DNA of 64,000 nt from Microbulbifer sp. A4B17 (GCF_003076275.1 NZ_CP029064.1:3700001-3764000); one strand, 5' to 3'; counted from the first letter of the stretch, positions 44,370 to 54,402 are shown. A program made the numbers and translations. The notes: a model not told the origin generated them from the letters alone.

Positions 44370-44390
44370 GGCCACCCTCCTCTGGTGGCC
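44370..44390 (+). terminator. Hairpin after bfd
   Basis: GGCCACC and GGTGGCC pair perfectly around CTCCTCT, 11 bp after the bfd stop. Only a weak T-run (TCTAT) follows, so termination may be incomplete. Confidence 0.6.
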
Positions 44391-45532
44391 TCTATACCGC
44401 TTCGATCTGCCCAGCCCTTCAGCTATCCGTAAATTTTACAAACTTGTATAAGCCCCCCACCCCCAGTACAAAACACCCCACTCAAATCGAACTTGCTTGC
44501 ACCCAATGTCTATCTCGCCGCTTTCAGCCTGAACATATATCGGCCCACCTTGGGCAGCTATACATCTCAACCTGAAAGCGCCTCTCCCGGCTTTACTTAC
44601 CTGCCAAACTTTAGCCTTCTGATTTACTTATCTCTCCGATCTCACTGCAATGTCCTTTGTGGGATCGGAAAAAATCTGCATATTGAGAAAATCCGTTTTA
44701 GAGAGCTTCTAATCAATTCCGTGATGTCTTTGGTTTTTACAGTACAGAGCGGGAATCGCTATGAAAGCCTGTAGAGTGGGCCTTACAGATAGGACACTCA
44801 CAGCAAGCCGCACCTAATATCCGCTACCTTCAGGAGCCCAAGAGTATTACGGATTTATTCAGACACGCCTTTGTTGATCTCTTCGTAATCCACGTGAAAT
44901 TCGACAGTGATCAACCTTAATTCAGGACATGAGTCCGTTAACAAAAGATCAACCCAAACACTTTTATATCCGAGGTAGCCATTCAATGAGTCGGTTAGAT
45001 GGCAAAAATTCAAAAGATGGGGTCATTTAATTTAGAGATGAAATTAATTATTCAAGCGCCATCCGAGCTAAAAAAAATTTTTGGCTCAGCTTATAGTTAC
45101 TTGCGTTTCACCTGTACATATAAATAAGAAGCATTATTAATATCGAGCATGAAAATATTAGCCTCAACTAAAATACGTAACCCATCAATAAAAGGCGGTT
45201 AATATTCGAAATAAATGACTTATTATTGTATTGTTCACGCAACCTAAATGAGAATTATTTTCGTTGCCATTTTCGGCTAAATTTGCGTTAAAACCCTTGT
45301 TTTTCCTGCATTCTGCAAGAAAAATTATTTCTTGACTTGCCGCAAATCGCAACGCAAACTCAGCCCCGATTGCAGCTGAAACCCTAAAATAAAATTAGGT
45401 AAATCAGGCAGCCGCAGACTTTAGTGACTAATAATCTTTAGTAGCTAAAAATATCAACTAATCTCTAGCGACTAACAAATAGGAACCCTCTGCAAACCTT
45501 ATTGAGTTGGCAGGGCTTCAGGAGCACAGGCT
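44391..45532. other. Long leader or intergenic region upstream of bfr
   Basis: About 1.14 kb without a credible gene. It contains a Fur-like 7-1-7 repeat TGAGAAT-T-ATTTTCG at 45249-45263 (11 of 14 matches). It also contains three copies of a 13-bp motif close to CTTTAGTGACTAA at 45419-45431, 45436-45448 and 45463-45475. The rest is AT-rich and featureless to my reading. Confidence 0.55.
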
Positions 45533-46024
45533 ATGAAAGGCGACCCCAAGGTAATTGAGCATTTAAATAAAGTACTGGGTAATGAACTGGTAGCTATTAA
45601 CCAGTATTTCCTGCATGCCCGCATGTACGACAACTGGGGTTTAAAAGAGCTGGGCAAACAGGAATATCACGAATCCATCGATGAAATGAAGCACGCCGAT
45701 TGGCTGATCGAGCGCATTCTTTTCCTCGAAGGTATTCCAAACCTGCAGCACCTGGGCAAACTCCTGATCGGTGAAAATACCGAAGAGATGCTCAAGTGCG
45801 ACCTGAAAATTGAATCAAAAGCCATTCCCGACTTGCGTGAGGCCATCGCCTACTGTGAATCTGTGCGGGATTACGGCAGCCGTGAATTGCTGGAGAAAAT
45901 CCTCGAGTCTGAGGAAGAGCATGTAGATTGGCTGGAGACCCAGCTGGAACTGATCGACAAAGTTGGCATTCAAAACTACCTGCAAACTCAAATGGAAACT
46001 GCAGCCGGCCACTCTGGCAAGTAG
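45533..46024 (+). CDS. bfr: Bacterioferritin
   Basis: A 24-subunit haem-containing iron-storage ferritin with ferroxidase activity. 163 residues. The ferroxidase ligands lie in [17 protein letters not shown] (Glu18), [24 protein letters not shown] (Glu51, His54, and the haem-ligand Met52) and [15 protein letters not shown] (Glu127 and His130). It starts behind AGGAG. Probably iron-regulated through the Fur-like box upstream and partnered with the nearby bfd. Confidence 0.96.
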   Translation: MKGDPKVIEHLNKVLGNELVAINQYFLHARMYDNWGLKELGKQEYHESIDEMKHADWLIERILFLEGIPNLQHLGKLLIGENTEEMLKCDLKIESKAIPDLREAIAYCESVRDYGSRELLEKILESEEEHVDWLETQLELIDKVGIQNYLQTQMETAAGHSGK

Positions 46025-46050
46025 TTTAAGCTTTCTCACAGGAATAAAAA

Positions 46051-46079
46051 AACCGCAGTTTCCGCTGCGGTTTTTTTTG
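46051..46079 (+). terminator. Bidirectional terminator between bfr and grxD
   Basis: AACCGCAG and CTGCGGTT form an 8-bp stem, followed by a run of T on the plus strand and preceded by a run of A, so it can serve both bfr and the convergent grxD. Confidence 0.9.
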
Positions 46080-46135
46080 TTCTTACAATGCGCTGCCGCT
46101 TTCGCCAGACAGCAACATTAGAACTACAGCGAAAG

Positions 46136-46468
46136 CTAACCCTCGTCTTCGCTCTCTGCTGATGCCTCATCGATCAGGGTTTTCAGCTCGCCGTTCTCAT
46201 ACATTTCCATAATGATGTCACAGCCACCGATCAACTCGCCCTTAACCCACAGCTGGGGGAACGTCGGCCAGTTTGCATATTTGGGCAGCTCGGCACGGAT
46301 ATCTGGATTAGCCAGGATATCAACGTAGGCAAAGCGCTTGCCGCAAGCCATCATCGCCTGGGAGGCCCGCATGGAAAAGCCGCACTGGGGGGCATTGGGG
46401 CTACCTTTCATATAGAGCAGAATGGTGTTATCAGCGATCTGCTGCTTGATGTTCTCCAGTGTATCCAT
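46136..46468 (-). CDS. grxD: Monothiol glutaredoxin Grx4 type
   Basis: A CGFS glutaredoxin that carries and transfers [2Fe-2S] clusters. 110 residues. The active site is PQCGFSMRASQAM, with KGSPNAPQ before it, and the glutathione-binding WPTFPQLWVKGELIGGCDIIMEM segment follows. It is convergent with bfr, within a run of iron-related genes. Confidence 0.95.
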   Translation of the reverse strand: MDTLENIKQQIADNTILLYMKGSPNAPQCGFSMRASQAMMACGKRFAYVDILANPDIRAELPKYANWPTFPQLWVKGELIGGCDIIMEMYENGELKTLIDEASAESEDEG

Positions 46469-46784
46469 AAGCGTGAAAAACCTCAGGTGGTCGAAGCAAA
46501 AAGTAAATGTGTATGCACCGCGCCGTTACTGACGCCGCACAGGGGCAGCCATTGTACCCCAGCGAGGCGCTCAATAAGTACACCCTACTGTTGATGATGG
46601 CAAAAACCCCAAATCTAACTCCCTTGGCACAATGTTGAGGATTCAGCCATACGGATAACGCACACGACATAAAGGCTGTGTTACTATTGCTCAAACCAAT
46701 ATAAAATGCAGATTGAAACCTAAAAACAGAATTTTCTGCGGAATAGAGATAACCCAGGCAATAAATACCTAAGGAGATGCCCCT
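46469..46784. other. Divergent intergenic region grxD-argD
   Basis: About 315 bp between divergent starts. No gene is supported; an antisense frame on the minus strand overlapping argD is a shadow. I could not recognise a convincing ArgR box by eye. Confidence 0.4.
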
Positions 46785-47969
46785 GTGGCCACCCCGACAC
46801 TCATGCAGAACTACGGCGAAAGACCCCTCACCTTGGTGCGGGGAGAGGGCAACTATGTATGGGATGATCAGGGGCGACGATACCTGGATGCCATCTCTGG
46901 AATCGCCGTATGCGGCCTCGGTCACTGCCACCCCAAGGTAACCCTGGCCCTGCACGAGCAGGCCCGAACCCTGTTGCACGTATCCAACCTTTACAATATC
47001 CCTGCGCAGGAGCGGCTGGCAGATAAACTTGTACAGATGTCCGGTATGGACAATGTATTTTTCTCCAACTCCGGCGCAGAAGCCAATGAGGCGGCCATTA
47101 AATTGGCTCGACGGTTGGGTAATAGTCGCAACCTCAGGACCCCTCAAATACTGGTAATGGAGGGAGCCTTCCACGGCCGCACCCTCGCTACCTTAACCGC
47201 AACCGGCAATGAAAAAGTGCAGGAAGGCTTCGGCCCACTGCCCGAGGGCTTCCTGCGAGTGCCTTTTAACGATACCGCAGCTATCGAGAAGCTCGCGTCT
47301 GAAAGAGATGACATTGTCGCAATTCTGGTAGAGCCGGTTCAGGGCGAAGGTGGTGTACGAGTCCCCTCCTCAAACTATCTAAGTAAATTGCGGGAACTCT
47401 GCGATCAAAATAATTGGCTCTTGATGCTGGATGAAGTGCAAACCGGCAATGGCCGCAGCGGCAAAATGTTTGCCTACCAACACGCTGGCATACTCCCCGA
47501 CGTGGTGACCACAGCCAAAGGGCTGGGCAACGGCGTCCCCATAGGGGCCTGCCTGGCAAGAGGAGTGGCCGCGCAATTATTTTCTGCGGGCACCCATGGA
47601 TCTACCTTTGGCGGCAACCCCCTCGCCTGCACCGCTGCCCTGGCCGTGCTCGAAACACTGGAAAATGAATGGCTAATAGAGCGTGCTGAGACCTTGGGGC
47701 AGACCTTGCTGCAACAACTTCAGCTGCAGTTATCTGATTGCGGCCAAGTTAAAGAGGTGCGCGGCCAGGGATTGATGATCGGCATCGAACTGCAGCTGCC
47801 CTGTGCCACACTGGTGGATATGGCTCGCGAGCGCAGACTCCTGATTAATATTACAGCCGGCAATGTTGTACGCCTGCTGCCCCCACTTACACTCAGCGAC
47901 GACGAGTGCCATCAATTGGCAAGCGATATCAGCTCACTGATTCACCAGTTTGCACTGCAAGCAGTCTGA
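46785..47969 (+). CDS. argD: Acetylornithine aminotransferase
   Basis: A PLP-dependent class III aminotransferase of arginine synthesis (N-acetylglutamate semialdehyde to N-acetylornithine). 394 residues. Visible motifs: GIAVCGLGHCHPKV, FFSNSGAEANEAAIKLAR, LMLDEVQTGNGRSGKMFAYQH with the PLP-interacting Asp, and the Schiff-base lysine in TTAKGLGNGVPIG. The start is GTG behind AAGGAG, with an ATG six codons later as alternative. argF follows 21 bp after the stop. Confidence 0.95.
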   Translation: MATPTLMQNYGERPLTLVRGEGNYVWDDQGRRYLDAISGIAVCGLGHCHPKVTLALHEQARTLLHVSNLYNIPAQERLADKLVQMSGMDNVFFSNSGAEANEAAIKLARRLGNSRNLRTPQILVMEGAFHGRTLATLTATGNEKVQEGFGPLPEGFLRVPFNDTAAIEKLASERDDIVAILVEPVQGEGGVRVPSSNYLSKLRELCDQNNWLLMLDEVQTGNGRSGKMFAYQHAGILPDVVTTAKGLGNGVPIGACLARGVAAQLFSAGTHGSTFGGNPLACTAALAVLETLENEWLIERAETLGQTLLQQLQLQLSDCGQVKEVRGQGLMIGIELQLPCATLVDMARERRLLINITAGNVVRLLPPLTLSDDECHQLASDISSLIHQFALQAV

Positions 47970-47990
47970 TGCAAAAAAGGAGAACAGCTT

Positions 47991-48905
47991 ATGGCGATCA
48001 GACATTTCCTTACCCTGACAGATTTATCTGCGGAAGAACTCACACAAATTATTGAGCGCGCTATCGAGCTTAAAACACTGCGTGCGCAGGGTATTACTAC
48101 CGACTTTTTTCGCGGCAAAGTACTGGGGATGATTTTTGAGAAATCTTCTACTCGCACCCGCGTCTCTTTCGAAGCGGGAATGGCGCAGATGGGCGGCAGC
48201 GCCCTCTTCCTATCCCCTCGCGATACTCAGCTGGGACGCGGGGAACCCGTTGAGGACAGCGCCCGGGTAATTTCCAGCATGGTGGATATGGTGATGATTC
48301 GCACCTTTGGCCACCAGGTACTGGAGCGCTTTTCTGAATATTCGAAAGTACCAGTGATTAATGCCCTCTCTGACAGCTACCACCCCTGCCAGCTTCTTGC
48401 GGACATCCAAACTTTTGTAGAGCACCGAGGCAGCCCTGAGGGCAAGGTCGTGGCCTGGGTCGGAGATGGCAACAATATGTGCCATTCCTACATTAATGCT
48501 GCCCGCCTGTGCAATTTTGAGTTGCGCATAGCTTGCCCTCCCGGCTACGAACCCAACGCCAATATTCTCGCTTCGGCACCTGATCGTGTCACCCTGGTAC
48601 AGAATCCGGTGGAGGCTGTTAAAGGGGCCGATTGGGTGGCCACCGATGTCTGGGCTTCCATGGGACAGGAAACTGAACAACAGATCCGCCTGAAAGCCTT
48701 TGAAAACTTCCTGGTAGATCACGAACTGATGAGCCATGCCAACAGCAACGCCGTCTTTATGCACTGCTTGCCCGCCCACCGGGGCGAGGAAGTCAGCGCC
48801 GAGCTTTTAGAGGATGACGGTATTTCCGTAGTGTGGGATGAAGCCGAAAACCGCCTTCACGCACAGAAAGCCCTGATGGAATTTCTTCAGGACCACAGTC
48901 GCTAA
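47991..48905 (+). CDS. argF: Ornithine carbamoyltransferase
   Basis: It makes citrulline from ornithine and carbamoyl phosphate. 304 residues, the short form common outside enterobacteria. The carbamoyl-phosphate site SSTRTR is in [20 protein letters not shown] is in [13 protein letters not shown], and the ornithine-site [11 protein letters not shown] is near the C-terminus. It is in an operon with argD. Confidence 0.96.
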   Translation: MAIRHFLTLTDLSAEELTQIIERAIELKTLRAQGITTDFFRGKVLGMIFEKSSTRTRVSFEAGMAQMGGSALFLSPRDTQLGRGEPVEDSARVISSMVDMVMIRTFGHQVLERFSEYSKVPVINALSDSYHPCQLLADIQTFVEHRGSPEGKVVAWVGDGNNMCHSYINAARLCNFELRIACPPGYEPNANILASAPDRVTLVQNPVEAVKGADWVATDVWASMGQETEQQIRLKAFENFLVDHELMSHANSNAVFMHCLPAHRGEEVSAELLEDDGISVVWDEAENRLHAQKALMEFLQDHSR

Positions 48906-49302
48906 CCATACCCAATGGTGCAGCCGCTTCAACGGCTGCGCCCTGCTGCCCAACCTCCCCTACCACAACTCCTCTGATGACACTTCTCGTGAGAAGAAAT
49001 TAACGCCAAAATACTTTGTGAACAGTCGCATTTAGCAATTGGCGCCAATGATTAATTTACAGCCAGCCTGACTGTCAGAATTAAATAAACGTCACCAAAC
49101 TGAACAAATGAGTACCACTTTGCTCAAAGAGCAGCCATTTGCAAATAGTTATTGCCGTTGTTAATTTACAGCGCTCAAGCTATTAAAAAAAATTGTAAGA
49201 CGTTGTACCCGGTGCTCTTTACCGACCCCCCTTCCTTTACAGCCTAGAGCTGGCGGGCCCTGCCGCGAAAGTGGCTACTGACTCAGTACCTCTACCCACA
49301 AT

Positions 49303-49311
49303 TTATCCACA
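49303..49311 (+). promoter_or_regulatory. DnaA box upstream of nrdA
   Basis: TTATCCACA is an exact match to the strong DnaA box consensus. A second exact copy in the opposite orientation lies at 49597-49605. In E. coli DnaA binds near nrdAB and affects its transcription. Confidence 0.65.
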
Positions 49312-49382
49312 AACAACTACAAAGTTATTCGCCTTGAACTGACCCGCCTACCGCATTATCTTGTAGCGCACTCGAGGCCGAC

Positions 49383-49430
49383 CCCCTATATATTGGGGTA
49401 GAGACCTAAGAGCACCCCCAATTTGTGGGG
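49383..49430 (+). promoter_or_regulatory. Tandem NrdR boxes upstream of nrdA
   Basis: CCCCTATATATTGGGG (49383-49398) and CCCCCAATTTGTGGGG (49415-49430) are two 16-bp palindromes starting 32 bp apart, three helical turns. Spacing and the AT-core with C/G-rich flanks match the paired NrdR sites found before ribonucleotide reductase genes. Confidence 0.75.
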
Positions 49431-49596
49431 CGAATTCCGGCGTACCACCACACTTTTTGGCGGTGGGCGTCAGGCGCTGCTTTTTTCAAAGCAGAATCAG
49501 AGGTAAGCGGGCGGAATGGAATTTCCGCCACAGGCAGCAGCTGGCAAACCTTTTCAGAGAACCGGTGACAAGCCGCCTGTTTCCAGTGTCCACAGC

Positions 49597-49605
49597 TGTG
49601 GATAA
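49597..49605 (-). promoter_or_regulatory. Second DnaA box upstream of nrdA
   Basis: TGTGGATAA is the exact inverse of TTATCCACA. It forms part of the palindrome TCCACAGCTGTGGA at 49589-49602. About 110 bp before the nrdA ATG. Confidence 0.62.
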
Positions 49606-49712
49606 ACACTGGCAAAGCGAAGGACACGCTCCGCCATGCCACACAGTCATGTGGCCGCCGTTCTTTTGAACGCACGCGGACAGACAACAGTACAAACCTT
49701 TCGGAGATTTAC

Positions 49713-52652
49713 ATGCACACAGAGACAGGGCGCTCTCAAGCCGTGCCTGCGGAAAAATCGGGCACCTCCAGCGACCAGGCAACTGGCGGCACCACTCTGG
49801 CCGCTACTGCACCGGGCCAGATCCGCGTAATCAAGCGCAACGGCACCGTTGTACCCTACGACGACAGCAAAATCGCCGTCGCCGTAACCAAAGCCTTTCT
49901 CGCTGTTGAAGGCGGTACTGCCGCTGCTTCCAGCCGTGTCCACGAGCAAGTTGAAGAGCTGGTCGGCCAGATCAGTGCCACTTTCAAGCGTCGCATGCCC
50001 TCTGGCGGCACTATTCACATTGAGGAAATCCAGGACCAGGTAGAACTGGCCCTGATGCGCGCCGGCGAACAGAAGGTTGCCCGCGACTACGTACTCTACC
50101 GTGAAGAACATGCCCGCCTGCGCGCAGAGAAAGAAAAAACTACCCAGGCTGCTGAGCAAACTGTCGATGCCCACCCCAGCATTCGTGTAAAGCAGGACGA
50201 CGGCAGCCTTGCACCTCTGGATATGGAGCGCCTGCGCACCGTTGTCAAAGAAGCCTGCGAAGGCCTGAAAGATGTCGACAGCGCGGCAATTCTTAATGAA
50301 GCCCTGAAGAACCTGTACGACGGTGTCTCTGAAAACGATATCAACACCGCGCTGGTAATCACTGCCCGCACCCTGGTTGAGCAGGAGCCCAATTACACCT
50401 TTGCTACCGCCAGCCTGCTGCTGGACAAGCTGCGCTCCGAAGCTCTGCGCTTCCTCGGTGTTGCCGAGCGCGCCACCCAGCACGAGATGGAAAAGCTGTA
50501 CGCCTCTACCCTGCCCACTTACGTGAAAAAGGGTATCGAGCTGGACCTGTTGGACCCGGCACTGGCTACCTTCGACCTGGAAAAACTCGGCAAAGCTCTA
50601 AAAGGCGAGCGCGATCACCAGTTTACTTACCTGGGCCTGCAGACTCTGTACGACCGCTACTTCCTGCACAGCGACGATATTCGTTTTGAGCTGCCGCAGA
50701 TCTTCTTTATGCGCGTCGCCATGGGTCTCAGCATTAATGAAGAGAATAAAAACGAGCGCGCGGTAGAGTTCTACAACCTGTTGAGCTCCTTCGACTACAT
50801 GAGCTCCACCCCAACCCTTTTCAACGCCGGCACCCTGCGCCCACAGCTGTCCTCCTGCTACCTGACTACGGTACCGGACGACCTGCACGGCATTTACGGC
50901 GCTATTCGCGATAACGCCATGCTGTCCAAGTGGGCCGGCGGTCTCGGCAATGACTGGACGCCGGTGCGTTCCCTGGGTTCCTATATCAAAGGTACCAACG
51001 GCAAGTCCCAAGGTGTTGTGCCCTTCCTGAAAGTGGCCAATGACACCGCAGTAGCGGTCAACCAGGGCGGTAAGCGCAAGGGCGCTGTCTGTGCCTACCT
51101 GGAAACCTGGCACCTGGATATCGAGGAATTCCTCGAGCTGCGCAAAAACACTGGTGACGACCGCCGCCGCACCCACGATATGAACACCGCCAACTGGGTC
51201 CCCGACCTGTTTATGAAGCGCGTGTTCGAAGACAAAGAGTGGACCCTGTTCTCCCCGGCCGATTGCCCGGACCTGCACGATCTGTTCGGCACCGCATTCG
51301 AAGAGCGCTACAACCACTACGAACAACTGGCTGCCGAAGGCAAGCTGCGTCTGTTCAAGAAAATCCGCGCACTAGACCTGTGGCGCAAGATGCTGGGCAT
51401 GCTGTTCGAAACTGGCCACCCCTGGATCACCTTTAAAGACAGCTGCAACCTGCGCAGCCCTCAGCAACACGCCGGTGTGGTTCACAGCTCCAACCTGTGC
51501 ACCGAGATCACTCTCAACACCAAGGCCGACGACGAAATCGCCGTGTGTAACCTGGGCTCCGTCAACCTGGCTCAACACATTGGTGAGAACGGTGAACTCG
51601 ACCGCACCAAGCTGGCCAATACCGTAAAAACTGCGGTGCGTATGCTCGATAACGTTATCGACATCAACTACTACGCAGTTGAAAGTGCACGTCAGTCCAA
51701 CATGCGTCACCGCCCAGTGGGCATGGGCCTGATGGGCTTCCAGGACGCGCTGTACAAAGCCGGGATCGCCTACGCCAGCGACGAAGCCGTAGCCTTTGCC
51801 GACAACACCATGGAAGCGATCAGCTTCGAAGCCATCTCCGCTTCCAGTGACCTGGCTGCCGAGCGCGGCAAGTACCAGACTTACGAAGGCTCCCTGTGGA
51901 GCAAAGGTGTTCTGCCGCTGGACTCCATCCAGATCCTGGCTGAGCAGCGCGGCCAGCAGTTTATCGAACAGGACACCAGCTCCACGCTGGACTGGGATGG
52001 CCTGCGCGAGAAAGTAAAAGCCCAAGGTATGCGTAACTCCAACGTGATGGCGATCGCTCCTACTGCGACCATTGCCAATATCACCGGAGTTTCCCAGTCA
52101 ATCGAACCGACCTACCAAAACCTGTATGTGAAATCGAACCTGTCCGGCGAATTCACCGTAGTAAACCCCTACCTGGTACACGATCTGAAAGATCGCGGCC
52201 TGTGGGATCAGGTCATGGTTAACGACCTGAAATACTATGAAGGTTCTGTACAGAAAATCGATCGCGTACCGGAAGACCTGAAAGCAAAATACCGCACCGC
52301 GTTTGAAGTGGAGCCGCGCTGGATCGTGGACGCTGCCAGCCGTCGCCAGAAGTGGATCGACCAGGCCCAGTCCCTGAACCTGTATATTGCCGGCGCCGAC
52401 GGCAAGAAGCTGGACCTGACCTATCGCATGGCTTGGTTCCGCGGCCTGAAAACCACTTACTACCTGCGCGCACTGGCTGCCACTACCACAGAGAAATCTA
52501 CGGTAAATAGCGGCACCCTGAACGCGGTAAGTGCACACGGCGGTAGCAACGGAATAGCTGCGGCAGCACCTGCTGAGCAAGCTGCACCTGCACCGGCCGC
52601 AGTGCCTCAGGCCTGCTCACTGGACGACCCGGATTGCGAGGCCTGCCAGTAA
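49713..52652 (+). CDS. nrdA: Ribonucleoside-diphosphate reductase large subunit (class Ia), two ATP-cones
   Basis: It reduces ribonucleoside diphosphates to deoxyribonucleotides with the NrdB radical. 979 residues, longer than E. coli NrdA (761). The extra length is an N-terminal Ala/Thr-rich stretch and two ATP-cone allosteric domains (about 30-135, starting IRVIKRNGTVVPYDDSK, and 150-245, starting IRVKQDDGSLAP). The catalytic core has the redox cysteines in LSSCYLTTV and IAVCNLGSVNL, and the thiyl cysteine in SSNLCTEITL. The C-terminus ends in CEACQ, the shuttle cysteine pair. Confidence 0.96.
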   Translation: MHTETGRSQAVPAEKSGTSSDQATGGTTLAATAPGQIRVIKRNGTVVPYDDSKIAVAVTKAFLAVEGGTAAASSRVHEQVEELVGQISATFKRRMPSGGTIHIEEIQDQVELALMRAGEQKVARDYVLYREEHARLRAEKEKTTQAAEQTVDAHPSIRVKQDDGSLAPLDMERLRTVVKEACEGLKDVDSAAILNEALKNLYDGVSENDINTALVITARTLVEQEPNYTFATASLLLDKLRSEALRFLGVAERATQHEMEKLYASTLPTYVKKGIELDLLDPALATFDLEKLGKALKGERDHQFTYLGLQTLYDRYFLHSDDIRFELPQIFFMRVAMGLSINEENKNERAVEFYNLLSSFDYMSSTPTLFNAGTLRPQLSSCYLTTVPDDLHGIYGAIRDNAMLSKWAGGLGNDWTPVRSLGSYIKGTNGKSQGVVPFLKVANDTAVAVNQGGKRKGAVCAYLETWHLDIEEFLELRKNTGDDRRRTHDMNTANWVPDLFMKRVFEDKEWTLFSPADCPDLHDLFGTAFEERYNHYEQLAAEGKLRLFKKIRALDLWRKMLGMLFETGHPWITFKDSCNLRSPQQHAGVVHSSNLCTEITLNTKADDEIAVCNLGSVNLAQHIGENGELDRTKLANTVKTAVRMLDNVIDINYYAVESARQSNMRHRPVGMGLMGFQDALYKAGIAYASDEAVAFADNTMEAISFEAISASSDLAAERGKYQTYEGSLWSKGVLPLDSIQILAEQRGQQFIEQDTSSTLDWDGLREKVKAQGMRNSNVMAIAPTATIANITGVSQSIEPTYQNLYVKSNLSGEFTVVNPYLVHDLKDRGLWDQVMVNDLKYYEGSVQKIDRVPEDLKAKYRTAFEVEPRWIVDAASRRQKWIDQAQSLNLYIAGADGKKLDLTYRMAWFRGLKTTYYLRALAATTTEKSTVNSGTLNAVSAHGGSNGIAAAAPAEQAAPAPAAVPQACSLDDPDCEACQ

Positions 52653-53064
52653 AATTTAAGCCCCTTTTTTATAGGGGCTGCACTGACTCTCGGGGGAGAG
52701 CGTCGTAACCGCAAGTGCGGGCATGACCATGCGCAGCGACCCCGGTCCACCCATTATTTTAATAGTGGGTAATACCATAGGGACCGGGGATCGGCTGCGG
52801 CTTATTTTCCCAAGAAAACCCAGTGCAATTGCCAGCGAAAATTCAGTGCAAATAAATGCACAAAAGCGCAGCAAAAATTGATCTGGCACAGGATTTTCTG
52901 TGCCCAGGCGAGTTAAAAATACGAGCCTGTAATGAATTATCACCGGTAAAAAATATCACCGGTATGTCATCCCTGGTTGCACACAATTAGTGAGTAATAC
53001 ACCAGGAAGATTTAAGAATTTTTTATCGAACTTTCGATAGTGAGACCGATCAAAAGGGCCAACT
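52653..53064 (+). other. Structured nrdA-nrdB spacer
   Basis: A 412-bp spacer with several consecutive hairpins. The largest, 52733-52798, pairs GCAGC / GCTGC and CCCCGGTCC / GGACCGGGG with an inner ACCCATTATT / AATAGTGGGT stem. An upstream CCGCA / TGCGG hairpin lies at about 52709-52720. The nrdB promoter or ribosome-binding region follows. No gene is supported. Confidence 0.6.
52659..52679 (+). terminator. Hairpin after nrdA
   Basis: AGCCCC / GGGGCT around a T-rich loop starts 6 bp after the nrdA stop. No T-run follows, so it may only attenuate read-through to nrdB. Confidence 0.5.
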
Positions 53065-54309
53065 ATGCTGAGCTGGGACGACATCGACACCAAGCCCCAA
53101 CAACCTGAAAAAGCAACCGAACCGCGACCGACGCCGGAGGCCCAGGCAAAATCCGTGCAGGAGCCCAGCGCTTCCTACACAGCCGCTCCGGCGTCGCCTG
53201 CGGCCCAAAGCGGCTCCACTGCCGTTGATGCCGCCCGTGCCGCAGTTGCTAATATGGACCCGGCTCCCGGCCTGGAAGAACTGGAAATGGGTGCGGCCCG
53301 CATCCAGGTAGATGAAAAGCGCATTATTAATTGCCGCGCTGACCTCAACCAGTTGGTTCCCTTTAAATACGACTGGGCCTGGCAAAAATACCTGGATGGC
53401 TGCGCCAACCACTGGATGCCCCAGGAAATCAACATGAACAAAGACGTGTCCATGTGGAAAGACCCCAACGGTCTGACCGAGGACGAGCGTCGCATCGTGG
53501 AATACTCCCTGGGCTATTTCTCCACCGCGGACTCCCTGGTTGCCAACAACCTGGTATTAGCGATCTACCGCCATATCACCAACCCGGAGTGCCGTCAGTA
53601 CCTGCTGCGCCAGTCTTTTGAAGAAGCCATTCACACCCACGCATACCAGTACTGTGTAGAGTCTCTGGGTATGGACGAAGGTGAAGTCTTCAATATGTAC
53701 CGCGAAGTGCCTGCGGTTGCCAAAAAGGCGGCCTGGAGCCTGTCCCACACCCAGGCCATCGGTGATCCCAACTTCAAAACCGGCACCGTTGAATCCGACC
53801 AGGAGCTGCTGCGCAACCTGATCGCCTTCTACGCTGTCACTGAAGGTATCTTCTTCTACTGTGGCTTCAGCCAGATCCTGTCCATGGGTCGCCGCAACAA
53901 AATGACCGGTGTTGCCGAGCAGTTCCAGTACATCCTGCGCGACGAGTCTATGCACCTGAACTTCGGCATCGACGTCATCAACCAGATTAAGCTGGAAAAC
54001 CCACACCTGTGGACAGCGGAATTCCAGCAGGAAGTGACCCAGATGATTCTTGAGGGTATGGAGCTCGAAGTGGCCTACGCCCGCGACACTATGCCCCGCG
54101 GCGTACTCGGTATGAATGCGAATATGATGGAGGAGTACCTCCAGTTTATCGCCAACCGCCGCCTTAGCCAGCTGGGCCTGAAAGAGCAGTTCCCAGGCGC
54201 TCAGAATCCATTCCCATGGATGTCTGAAATTATGGACCTGCGCAAAGAGAAAAACTTCTTTGAAACCCGCGTTATCGAATATCAAACCGGCGGCGCACTG
54301 CAGTGGTAA
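53065..54309 (+). CDS. nrdB: Ribonucleoside-diphosphate reductase small subunit (class Ia)
   Basis: It houses the di-iron tyrosyl radical cofactor. 414 residues, with a Pro/Ala/Ser-rich N-terminal extension of about 75 residues. The iron ligands and radical Tyr are visible in [15 protein letters not shown] (Glu, His, Tyr), [11 protein letters not shown] (Glu) and [12 protein letters not shown] (Glu, His). It is separated from nrdA by a structured 412-bp spacer. Confidence 0.96.
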   Translation: MLSWDDIDTKPQQPEKATEPRPTPEAQAKSVQEPSASYTAAPASPAAQSGSTAVDAARAAVANMDPAPGLEELEMGAARIQVDEKRIINCRADLNQLVPFKYDWAWQKYLDGCANHWMPQEINMNKDVSMWKDPNGLTEDERRIVEYSLGYFSTADSLVANNLVLAIYRHITNPECRQYLLRQSFEEAIHTHAYQYCVESLGMDEGEVFNMYREVPAVAKKAAWSLSHTQAIGDPNFKTGTVESDQELLRNLIAFYAVTEGIFFYCGFSQILSMGRRNKMTGVAEQFQYILRDESMHLNFGIDVINQIKLENPHLWTAEFQQEVTQMILEGMELEVAYARDTMPRGVLGMNANMMEEYLQFIANRRLSQLGLKEQFPGAQNPFPWMSEIMDLRKEKNFFETRVIEYQTGGALQW

Positions 54310-54375
54310 GCGCTTCCTGGTTAGCGAATTACTAAAAAGGAGAAAGTAGTCGCTCACAGGAAGAGATGTATTGAA

Positions 54376-54402
54376 AACGGGCTTAATGCCCGTTTTTTTT
54401 AT
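54376..54402 (+). terminator. Terminator of nrdB
   Basis: ACGGGC / GCCCGT with a TTAAT loop followed by TTTTTTT, about 65 bp after the nrdB stop. Confidence 0.9.

Larger units (their letters stand above)
48906..49712. other. Long regulatory region upstream of nrdA
   Basis: About 800 bp with no gene. A GCAGCCG / CGGCTGC hairpin follows argF. Further on are a DnaA box, tandem NrdR-like boxes and a second DnaA box (listed separately). Other short frames lack support. Confidence 0.6.

Noticed and set aside
44306-44575. 89-codon plus-strand frame after bfd
   Set aside because: Overlaps bfd in another frame and crosses its hairpin; the product has no coding character.
49647-50483. 278-codon minus-strand frame at the start of nrdA
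   Set aside because: Antisense shadow of the NrdA ATP-cone region. No ribosome-binding site or family.
52656-52943. 95-codon minus-strand frame between nrdA and nrdB
   Set aside because: It covers the hairpin region and its product follows the palindromes; no start signal.
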